From the NCBI GenBank assembly GCA_964546285.1, contig CAZJJK010000008.1, positions 1-48,208 of the forward strand: 48,208 bases of DNA, read 5' to 3'. Positions 7,653 through 14,087 of this stretch are shown here, in pieces. The translations under genes and the position numbers were made by a program. The number at the start of each line of letters is the position of its first letter. Position 1 is the stretch's first letter. Source of the stretch: CAZJJK01 sp964546285 (GTDB taxonomy: Bacteria > Spirochaetota > Spirochaetia > Treponematales > Breznakiellaceae). The notes under the pieces are model-generated. The model was not told the DNA's origin, made no database searches, and was given only the letters and a program-made list of their open reading frames with translations.

Positions 7653-8720
7653 GTGGAAAGAAATCAGGGGCGCCGCTATAGAGCGCGTTTAGAGCTCTTA
7701 TCAGCCGTATCGGGACCCATACAGGGTGACAGTATCTTTGGCTTAGTCTGCTGCGATATCGCGATGCGCGAAGGCGAAAAAGCGGTAGAGACTTTTCTAA
7801 ACGATGTTGAAAGCGGCAATAGGGTTTTTGTCGTATCCGACGCCTTTCCCTCCGGGTGTTTACCCCTGCCGCTTTTTGATCCAGCCCTATTACGCGCCGA
7901 ACCCCTTAACCAGAATACAAAAACCGAAACGGAAACAAGGCCGCGCCGCTCATCAAAAACCGTACTGGTTAAACCCAAGACAGCCGAGTCGACACTATCC
8001 GTCAAAACGCCGCCAAACACGGCGGAGCCTTTTAATTTTTCTTTGCTTAAATACATACCCGCCGACCTTCTTCTAAAACCGAGCGGCCCCTTAGGGCTGG
8101 AAACGCTGCGAGCGGCAATGGAAAGCTCCGAACTGGTGTTTTTTAGCGGCGATTTTTTCCAAGCGTCTTCACGAATCAGATCAAGCGTTGACCGCTTGAC
8201 GGGCGGGGCGCCCGAGGCGGCCGGACCCTTTTCAAGCGAAGAATACTGGCTTAAGGCAAAAACCGCTTCATCAAAAACTGAACTTGACCTATACCTTGTC
8301 GCGTCCGAAGACGGGGAGACTATCCGCATCATGCTGGAACGAGCGCTTGAGGCGGGTTATGGCGCGGGGCGGACAGCCGGACGGGGTCAGCTAATCATCC
8401 GCGACCTTGAACCTATCGACTTTCCCCAAGCGGGGAAGAGGCGCCTAGCCTTGGCGAATTTTGTCCCCGGTCAGGACGATGAATTAAGCGAGCTCCGCGC
8501 CCAGACGCTTACAAAATACGGTAAGGTCAGCGTAGACCTGGCGCGGGATGGCAACCCTTTTAAAAAGCCCATCCTGATGTTCCGATCCGGCGCTAATTAC
8601 AAGCCATCGGCGGAGGAAAGGGACAAAACGCATATCGGACGTCTTTTAGCGAACATCCATAGCGATAGCGCGATACGTCATCACGCTTTCGCTCCGGTTA
8701 TAGCCTACGACGAGGCATAA
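7653..8720 (+). CDS. csm4: Csm4 (5'-handle-capping RAMP subunit)
   Basis: The 355-residue protein starts at a GTG with AGGAC seven bases upstream, 9 bases after csm3. It shows the Csm4 pattern: RYRARLELLSAVSGPIQGDSIFGLVC at the start, then FVVSDAFPSGCLPLPLF, and late motifs GYGAGRTAGRGQL and RHHAFAPVIAYD. Csm4 binds the crRNA 5' handle and joins Cas10 to the Csm3 filament. The middle part (about residues 90-115, rich in Thr, Lys and Arg) is a charged linker seen in variable form in this family. No family-critical catalytic residue is expected. Next gene csm5 begins 4 bases later, so translation is probably coupled. Confidence 0.85.
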   Translation: MERNQGRRYRARLELLSAVSGPIQGDSIFGLVCCDIAMREGEKAVETFLNDVESGNRVFVVSDAFPSGCLPLPLFDPALLRAEPLNQNTKTETETRPRRSSKTVLVKPKTAESTLSVKTPPNTAEPFNFSLLKYIPADLLLKPSGPLGLETLRAAMESSELVFFSGDFFQASSRIRSSVDRLTGGAPEAAGPFSSEEYWLKAKTASSKTELDLYLVASEDGETIRIMLERALEAGYGAGRTAGRGQLIIRDLEPIDFPQAGKRRLALANFVPGQDDELSELRAQTLTKYGKVSVDLARDGNPFKKPILMFRSGANYKPSAEERDKTHIGRLLANIHSDSAIRHHAFAPVIAYDEA

Positions 8721-8724
8721 GCGT

Positions 8725-9602
8725 ATGGAATACTATAATTTTTCATTGGAAATACTTACNNNNNNNNNNNNNNNNNNNNNNNNNNNNNNNNNNNNNNNNN
8801 NNNNNNNNNNNNNNNNNNNNNNNNNNNNNNNNNNNNNNNNNNNNNNNNNNNNNNNNNNNCGGCGCTTATTCCGGGATCCAGCCTTAAGGGCGCTATAAGA
8901 ACGGCCATTCTGGATGACGCCGCGCATGGCCGCCCCAACGATCAAGCCTTGATCAGAGCATCCGAATATCGCGATAACAACAGCTTTCAAACAAGCGCTT
9001 TTTATAATAAGAGCCCCGCGGACGACCCCTTCCGCGCTCTTAGCCTGCCGGACTTGAGCTTAGACGGCGGCTTCGTTTCCCAAATCGCCGGCACGACATG
9101 TGAACTAAACCGGGACAAGATCGGCCCAGCCTCGGCCTTGATGGAAGTGGGCCGAGGAAGCTTGCTTGACGGAAACGCGCGAGCGAGCGGCACCTTAACC
9201 TTTAGGCGGGAAAGAGAAATAGTAACGGGCTCATCGGGAAGCTGGCGGGGTATTAATCGGCCTTTAAACCCGGCACACCTAGTAAAAGCTTGCGATCGGT
9301 TTTATCGAAACGCTTTTTTATCTGAGGCTGAACGTTGCTTTATCAATTCAAGCGATAAACGCGTGCGCGGCGCATCTGAAAAACTGCGCGCTGAGGTGGA
9401 CCGCATCGATCCAGAAAAAGGGGAATTCTTGTTGCGGCTAGGCCATGGTAGCCAGGCCGATTTCGTTACGGTGAACCCTCCGTTTAGGAGCCTAGGGAAA
9501 GACAAGCAGGGGGAACTTAACTCCAGAACACTATTTGACTACCAGGATGGCCTATGGCCCCTAGGCTACTGCCGGGTTAAACTGTTAGACAGCGAGGCAT
9601 GA
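8725..9602 (+). CDS. csm5: Csm5 (interrupted by the 100-N scaffold gap)
   Basis: A start at 8725 gives MEYYNFSLEILT before the gap, the usual Csm5 opening. After the gap the frame continues with LIPGSSLKGAIRTAIL, the Csm5 signature loop, and runs to a stop at 9600-9602. The span as written is 878 bases, not a multiple of three, so the gap length of 100 is a placeholder and the missing part probably encodes the SPVHIGSG-type strand. Csm5 caps the 3' end of the filament and helps crRNA maturation with host nucleases. It ends the operon; no gene follows for 336 bases. Confidence 0.8.
8760..8859. other. Assembly gap of exactly 100 N
   Basis: The run is exactly 100 bases long, the usual placeholder for a gap of unknown size. 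It interrupts csm5, and the two coding ends are out of frame at this length. The true sequence is probably different in length. Confidence 0.98.
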
Positions 9603-9784
9603 AGCGGCGGCACGGCTCAAGCCCGGCGACGTGTCTTCCCAAAGCGGACAGGATCGCTTATGCTGTATTGGTAGCGTTTTTATAGCCGCGTCTATCTGGA
9701 CCTGAATAAGGGATTACCATGGCGGTTTTCTGGCTGTAGTTTTTACGCTCTTTCTTTTTTTTGACCTGTTTAAAGGGATTTCCA

Positions 9785-9809
9785 CGGGACGGCTATACAA
9801 GCCGTCCCG
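9785..9809. repeat. Perfect 10-bp hairpin
   Basis: CGGGACGGCT pairs exactly with AGCCGTCCCG around the loop ATACA. It lies downstream of the csm operon and upstream of the antiporter gene. It may end csm transcription, but lacks a U-tract on either strand. Confidence 0.6.
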
Positions 9810-9898
9810 CGTCGTTTCCGGATTCAACAAGCCGGACTTCAGAAAAAGATACCCCCCACGTGGCGATTCTTGTTTTATGGCCTTCGCGGTTTAGGTCA

Positions 9899-9928
9899 TT
9901 TACATTGCTTTCGCTGAAAGAGTATTCT
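9899..9928 (+). promoter_or_regulatory. Promoter candidate for the antiporter operon
   Basis: TTTACA at 9899-9904 and TATTCT at 9923-9928 are separated by 18 bases. The -10 ends 10 bases before the ATG at 9939, so the mRNA leader would be only a few bases long. There is no Shine-Dalgarno before this ATG. Confidence 0.4.
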
Positions 9929-9938
9929 TAGCGTCGTC

Positions 9939-11183
9939 ATGGATTATATATTGATGCATCTTGTGAATTTTAAGGACTTGATGGGTCAGCATCTGCTTTT
10001 TTCCGTAGGGATGTTGCTCGTAGCTGGTTTTTTCATTGGCCATCTAGCCATGAAAGTGAAACTACCGGAAATAACCGGCTTTATCGTGGCTGGACTCTTA
10101 ATGGGAGAAGCCGTTACTGGCATTATTCCCATTCATGTCAACAAGACGCTACAAATCGTGACCGAAGTGGCGTTAAGCTTAATCGCGCTGACTATAGGCA
10201 GCGAGTTCTCTTTAGCGAAGCTCAAAAAACTAGGCGTAAAAATCCTAGCTATTACCTTTATTCAATTGTTCCTTACCTTTGGCTCGGTGGCAATCGCCTT
10301 GTTTTTATTCGGCTTGGAACTTCCCTATGCCCTGCTCTTAGGCGCGATCGCGTCAGCCACCGCCCCAGCCGCGACAGTCGCTATCGTTCAATCACTGAAG
10401 GCGCGCGGCCCTTTTGTGGATTATTTATATGGGGTAGTCGCCCTGGATGATGTAGGATGCGTCCTTTTATTTGGGGTTATTTTCGCCGTAGTATCTGGGA
10501 ACATGGGCGGCGGCGCGGCGGGAAGCGCTCAGGTGTTTCACGCGATAATGGAAATAAGCGGCTCCATCCTTGTAGGCGTCCTTAACGGAATACTCATTCA
10601 TATAGCCGCCGCGAAACGAAAAAGCTCAAACGAGATTCTGATAATCGTTTTGGGGATCTTATTTATCTTTACCGCTGTCGCCATCGTATTTAACCTTTCC
10701 CCCCTCTTGATGAATATGATGGCCGGAGCGGTCATAATCAATCTATCCCCAAAGAATCATCGCCTATTCCGAATTTTAGAGCCCCTTACGCCTCCGGTTT
10801 ACGCGCTCTTCTTTATTCTAGCGGGTTTGGAACTACGTCCCGCCGTCCTTTTGAATGGGCAAGTATTGCTCTTCGGTAGCGTTTATATTTTATCCAGAGC
10901 TGTAGGCAAGTACGGCGGCGTCTTCTCCGCGGGTTTGATTACCAAGACTGACCCGAAAATAAGAAATTACCTGGGTTTTTGTATGCTGCCCCAAGCGGGT
11001 GTCGCTATTGGCCTTATCCTGCTTATTCAAGTTTCCCCCATAGTCAATGCCTTGCCGGGAAACGCTCGGGTAATCATTGACACTATGGTCAATATTGTCC
11101 TTCTTTCGGTTTTTGTTAATGAACTTATTGGTCCGCCGCTTTCCCGGTTCGCGATAATCCGGGGCAACGATATGGAGGAATAA
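9939..11183 (+). CDS. Kef-type cation/proton antiporter (CPA2 family)
   Basis: The 414-residue protein consists of about 12 hydrophobic segments. The first part has KLPEITGFIVAGLLMG, and the middle has the discontinuous helix region ASATAPAATVAIVQ followed by VVALDDVGCVLLFG, where the Asp pair is the ion-binding site typical of the Na+/H+ exchanger domain of CPA2 proteins. No TrkA/RCK regulatory domain follows the membrane part, which ends at about residue 405. The ion (Na+ or K+) cannot be told from sequence. A second start at 9981 has AAGGA upstream and would remove 14 residues. The next gene overlaps by one base, so the EIIA-domain protein is co-expressed and could regulate it. Confidence 0.85.
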   Translation: MDYILMHLVNFKDLMGQHLLFSVGMLLVAGFFIGHLAMKVKLPEITGFIVAGLLMGEAVTGIIPIHVNKTLQIVTEVALSLIALTIGSEFSLAKLKKLGVKILAITFIQLFLTFGSVAIALFLFGLELPYALLLGAIASATAPAATVAIVQSLKARGPFVDYLYGVVALDDVGCVLLFGVIFAVVSGNMGGGAAGSAQVFHAIMEISGSILVGVLNGILIHIAAAKRKSSNEILIIVLGILFIFTAVAIVFNLSPLLMNMMAGAVIINLSPKNHRLFRILEPLTPPVYALFFILAGLELRPAVLLNGQVLLFGSVYILSRAVGKYGGVFSAGLITKTDPKIRNYLGFCMLPQAGVAIGLILLIQVSPIVNALPGNARVIIDTMVNIVLLSVFVNELIGPPLSRFAIIRGNDMEE

Positions 11184-12010
11184 TGGAATTTAGAGACCTA
11201 ATTGATGAAACTTGCATGACTACGTCTTTTTCGGCGGAGGATAAAGAAGACGCTTTACGAAAGCTCGCTCAATTAGCTTCTAAAAGCGATAAGCTTTCAG
11301 GCATATCAGTTGACACGCTTTATGCCAAACTTAAGGAAAGAGAAGACCAGGGTACTACCGCTTTCGGCAGAGAGATTGCCCTGCCTCATGCTAGAATAGA
11401 CGGGATAAAAGACTTCTTAATTTTTGTCGCTATAGCTCCCAAAGGGGTAAAATTTGACGCCTTGGATAAAAAGAAGGTAAAGCTTTTCTTCGTTATCCTC
11501 GGTCCGCCGGAATTGGCTACCACCCATTTAAAGATACTCGCCACTATTTCACGATCCATCGTTCACACCCCAATTATTGATGAGCTTTTAGCCGCTAAGA
11601 GCCCCAGCGTTTTGATGGAAAGCTTTCTCAAAGGCTTATGTCTGCTGAAAGTTAAGGACGCTGGGAAGCGGGCCAAAATGAAACTGCTGTTTATCATCCT
11701 ATACATAGAAGATTATCTGACAGATATCCTTGAGCTCTTTGTGCAGGAGGGTATTGATGGCGCCACTATTAACGAATCCTTCGGGATTGGGGAATTTATG
11801 TATAATGTTCCGATTTTCGCGCATTTCATGAATTTTATGAGAGAAGATAAAAACAAGAGCAAGACGATTATGGCCATGTTACCGGAAGACCAAGTTGATA
11901 CTCTTATCCATGGCATCGAAGCCATCACCGGCGACCTTGACAAAAAAGAAGGAGCCATGATTTTCACTGTTGATGTCGATTTCTATAAGGGTAGTATGCG
12001 GATGATGTAG
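11183..12010 (+). CDS. PTS EIIA(fructose/Ntr-type) domain protein
   Basis: The 275-residue protein has an EIIA type-2 domain in residues 1-150: TTAFGREIALPHARIDG carries the phospho-accepting His69, followed by VFVAIAPKGV-like strands and LATTHLKILATISR. The C-terminal 110 residues (KMKLLFIILYIEDYLTDILELFVQEGIDGATINESFGIGEF onward) resemble small ferredoxin-like regulatory domains of the PII type, which is a guess. The gene overlaps the stop of the antiporter by one base. EIIA-antiporter pairs suggest phosphorylation- or metabolite-dependent control of ion transport; PTS transporters themselves are not in the window. Confidence 0.82.
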   Translation: MEFRDLIDETCMTTSFSAEDKEDALRKLAQLASKSDKLSGISVDTLYAKLKEREDQGTTAFGREIALPHARIDGIKDFLIFVAIAPKGVKFDALDKKKVKLFFVILGPPELATTHLKILATISRSIVHTPIIDELLAAKSPSVLMESFLKGLCLLKVKDAGKRAKMKLLFIILYIEDYLTDILELFVQEGIDGATINESFGIGEFMYNVPIFAHFMNFMREDKNKSKTIMAMLPEDQVDTLIHGIEAITGDLDKKEGAMIFTVDVDFYKGSMRMM

Positions 12011-12074
12011 GGAACCTTCGCGCCTCTATGCGCATCCCTGCGCTTTAGCCCTCGCTCCCGCTCGGGACGGCGCT

Positions 12075-12092
12075 CGGTTCAAATCCGCTCAG
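12075..12092 (+). repeat. Partial inverted copy of the tRNA-Pro 3' half
   Basis: The 18 bases CGGTTCAAATCCGCTCAG match the T-arm and acceptor region of tRNA-Pro (12148-12165 on the other strand) at 17 of 18 positions. The rest of a tRNA is not present upstream. Such tRNA 3' fragments can be old attachment-site scars or relics of a duplicated tRNA. Confidence 0.45.
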
Positions 12093-12100
12093 ACCCATGA

Positions 12101-12132
12101 AAACCAAAGAGCCGCGTCATACGACGCGGCTC
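12101..12132 (-). terminator. Hairpin terminator after tRNA-Pro
   Basis: A perfect 10-bp stem (GAGCCGCGTC with GACGCGGCTC) with a 4-base loop spans 12109-12132. On the minus strand it is followed by TTTGGTTTTC. It lies 10 bases past the tRNA 3' end. Confidence 0.7.
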
Positions 12133-12142
12133 AAGGATTGTG

Positions 12143-12215
12143 TCGGGCTGGGCGGATTTGAACCGCCGACATCTTGGTCCCGAACCAAGCGCGCTAGCCC
12201 CTGCGCTACAGCCCG
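12143..12215 (-). tRNA. tRNA-Pro (anticodon CGG)
   Basis: The minus strand folds as a complete cloverleaf: acceptor CGGGCTG/CAGCCCG, D stem GCGC, anticodon stem CTTGG/CCAAG around TTCGGGA and T stem GGCGG/CCGCC with TTCAAAT. The anticodon is CGG, reading CCG. The 3' CCA is not encoded. Length is 73 bases. Confidence 0.95.
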
Positions 12216-12218
12216 ATG

Positions 12219-12248
12219 GAAAAAAAAGCCCGTCCTCGCGGACGGGCT
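12219..12248 (-). terminator. Rho-independent terminator between the tRNA genes
   Basis: The stem AGCCCGTC/GACGGGCT is followed on the minus strand by a run of eight T. It lies 4 bases past the 3' end of tRNA-Asp, so the tRNA-Pro gene just beyond it probably depends on read-through or its own promoter. Confidence 0.8.
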
Positions 12249-12251
12249 AGA

Positions 12252-12325
12252 CGGGAGCGACGGGGCTCGAACCCGCGATCTCCGGCTTGACAGGCCAGCG
12301 CGATAACCAGCTTCGCTACGCCCCC
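12252..12325 (-). tRNA. tRNA-Asp (anticodon GTC)
   Basis: The minus strand gives acceptor GGGGGCG/CGCTCCC (one G-T pair), anticodon stem CTGGC/GCCGG around CTGTCAA and T stem CGGG/CCCG with TTCGAGC. The anticodon is GTC. CCA is not encoded. Length is 74 bases. Confidence 0.95.
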
Positions 12326-12338
12326 GTAATGAAAAAAG

Positions 12339-12367
12339 ACTATACCGAGGCTCCGTTTCAGTGTCAA
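12339..12367 (-). promoter_or_regulatory. Consensus sigma70 promoter of tRNA-Asp
   Basis: On the minus strand TTGACA (12367-12362), 17 bases, then TATAGT (12344-12339). This lies 13 bases before the tRNA 5' end. It is the best promoter in the window and serves as a model for judging the others. Confidence 0.85.
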
Positions 12368-12417
12368 GATACCGACGCGACAACAGCGCCAAATGGATTG
12401 ACCGATCACGCCTCCCA

Positions 12418-12446
12418 TTGACGCCCCCCCTCCGCCATGGTATGGT
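12418..12446 (+). promoter_or_regulatory. Promoter candidate for the foldase gene
   Basis: TTGACG at 12418-12423 and TATGGT at 12441-12446 are 17 bases apart. This would give a leader of about 100 bases before the ATG at 12552. Confidence 0.5.
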
Positions 12447-12551
12447 TTGGAATCTCAGGCTGCCGCTATCGGTACCGCCCAAAGCTTCGACGTCGCGCGG
12501 CGCGCCCAAAGCGTTTTAACGCGATGCCTACGTAACGAGGTCAGAATTTCT

Positions 12552-14069
12552 ATGTCAACTAAAGAAAAAGCACCTAAGCTCGATCGAGGGGAATCGATGT
12601 GGGCCGAACTCGGTCGCCGTTTTAAGCAAAATCCTTTTCTCTTTGTCGGTACTATAGTCGTATTGATTATTACGATTATCGCTTTTATCCTTGTCCCCGT
12701 CCTATCGGACTTGGGGAGTACCGGATCGGGTTCCCTCAACTTCGGTAGCTATGATGGCGAACCGATTTATTACTCATACGGTAATTATTTCGCCGATCAG
12801 CGCGATTATTACAACGCTCAGTATCGCCAGGCTGGGGATGATTCCTACAATTGGTTTACGGTTTATCAAATATGGCGTAGCGCGTTTGAATCAACGGTTA
12901 TCCGAACCGCCGCTTTGAAAGAAACCAAGAAAGTCGGATTTTCCACGCCCACCAGCGTTGTTGATAAGCGTTTAGCCGAATACCCCACTTTCCAGGAAAA
13001 CGGTCGTTTTTCCGCCGCGAAATACAGGGCTTTATCAGATTCGGAGCGGATGGAATTAAGAGAAAACCTGGCTGACGACTATGCTATGTCAGTCTACCTG
13101 GACGAGCTTATCGGACTGGAAGTTTCAAAGGCCGAAACGGAATTTGTCAAAAGTACCGCCGCTAAGGAGCGGGGGCTTGAATTCGTAACTTTCCCCTTAT
13201 CCTCCTATCCTGACAGCGAAGTGTCCGCGTATATCAGCGCGAATTTAGATAAATTCCGCCAAATAAAACTTTCCAAGCTTACGATGACAGCCTCGCAAGC
13301 TGACGCGGCTAAGGTATTGGACCAAGTTAAAAATGGAAGCTTAAGTTTTGAGGACGCGGTAAAAACCCATTCCAAAGACGACTTGGTAGAGAAAAATGGC
13401 GATATGGGCATCAAATACGCCTATGAGATGGAAACGGAGATCCCCGATTCCGCTGAACTTAGCTCGGTTTTCGCTTTGGAAACCGGCTCGCTGAGTCCGG
13501 TGGTAAAAGTACCTTCCGGTTGGGCTTTCTTCCGTTGCGATGAGGCTGTACGGGATTCAGATCCCGGCGATGCCTCGGTGATTGAAAAAGCGCGCGCCTA
13601 TATCTATTCGTTTAACCGTGGCGCCATGGAAGACTATTTCCTCTCGCGCGCCGAGGAGCTTAAGACCCGCGCCGAATCCGAGTCATTAAACTCAGCGGCT
13701 CAGGCTTTTGGGCTGGAAGCTAAAAGCGCCGGACCCTTCCCCTTAAATTACGGCGACCTGGAAATGTTCAAATCCATCAGCATAGAAAACCTTCCAGGCG
13801 CCTCCACTAATGAGGCTTTTCTTAAGGCGGCTTTTTTGACGCCGTTGGGACAGATTGCTACGCCAGTGGTTATTGGCGACAACGTGGTGATAATTAAGGT
13901 AGTCTCCGAACAGGACAGTGAGGAATCGACCTTATCCATGGTAGATTTTTATTATCCCTATTTAGCATCACAGTACTCACAGGTTCAACTCCAAAGCTAT
14001 ATACTGGAAAGCGACAAGCTTAAAGATAATTTCTACGAAGTATTCAGCGCTAATTTTATGCCTGAATGA
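12552..14069 (+). CDS. PpiD/SurA-like peptidyl-prolyl isomerase, membrane-anchored
   Basis: The 505-residue protein has one transmembrane helix at about residues 27-50 (FLFVGTIVVLIITIIAFILVPVL), like PpiD, then a long helical SurA_N-type region with YFADQRDYYNAQYRQ. A parvulin-type rotamase domain is near 240-340: FRQIKLSKLTM, LSFEDAVKTHSKDD, NGDMGIKYAYEME and LSPVVKVPSGWAFFRC. It should act as an envelope chaperone for exported or outer-membrane proteins at the periplasmic face. The start at 12552 is chosen because the membrane helix then sits at the usual distance and an ACGAGG lies upstream; the frame is open further left only into the promoter. The DUF115 gene follows 18 bases after its stop. 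Confidence 0.8.
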   Translation: MSTKEKAPKLDRGESMWAELGRRFKQNPFLFVGTIVVLIITIIAFILVPVLSDLGSTGSGSLNFGSYDGEPIYYSYGNYFADQRDYYNAQYRQAGDDSYNWFTVYQIWRSAFESTVIRTAALKETKKVGFSTPTSVVDKRLAEYPTFQENGRFSAAKYRALSDSERMELRENLADDYAMSVYLDELIGLEVSKAETEFVKSTAAKERGLEFVTFPLSSYPDSEVSAYISANLDKFRQIKLSKLTMTASQADAAKVLDQVKNGSLSFEDAVKTHSKDDLVEKNGDMGIKYAYEMETEIPDSAELSSVFALETGSLSPVVKVPSGWAFFRCDEAVRDSDPGDASVIEKARAYIYSFNRGAMEDYFLSRAEELKTRAESESLNSAAQAFGLEAKSAGPFPLNYGDLEMFKSISIENLPGASTNEAFLKAAFLTPLGQIATPVVIGDNVVIIKVVSEQDSEESTLSMVDFYYPYLASQYSQVQLQSYILESDKLKDNFYEVFSANFMPE

Positions 14070-14087
14070 GCGCGCTCCTTTTTTATC

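Larger units (their letters stand above)
9603..9938. other. Intergenic region after csm5 with two hairpins
   Basis: No coding sequence is supported in these 336 bases. A T-run lies at about 9752-9759. A perfect 10-bp stem with 5-base loop is at 9785-9809 (CGGGACGGCT and its complement), followed by a weaker TCCGG/CCGGA stem at 9817-9836. There is no U-tract after the first stem, so it is at best a non-canonical terminator. I saw no array of repeats and spacers here. The right end holds the promoter of the antiporter gene. Confidence 0.6.

Noticed and set aside
8733..8990. Minus-strand frames across the gap
   Set aside because: They consist mostly of N and overlap csm5, which has strong motif support on the plus strand.
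9603..9938. CRISPR array next to csm5
   Set aside because: Only single hairpins are present. There are no direct repeats of 25-40 bases with regular spacing.
12097..12509. Protein frames over the tRNA pair
   Set aside because: Both strands are explained by two cloverleaf tRNA genes, hairpin terminators and a promoter.
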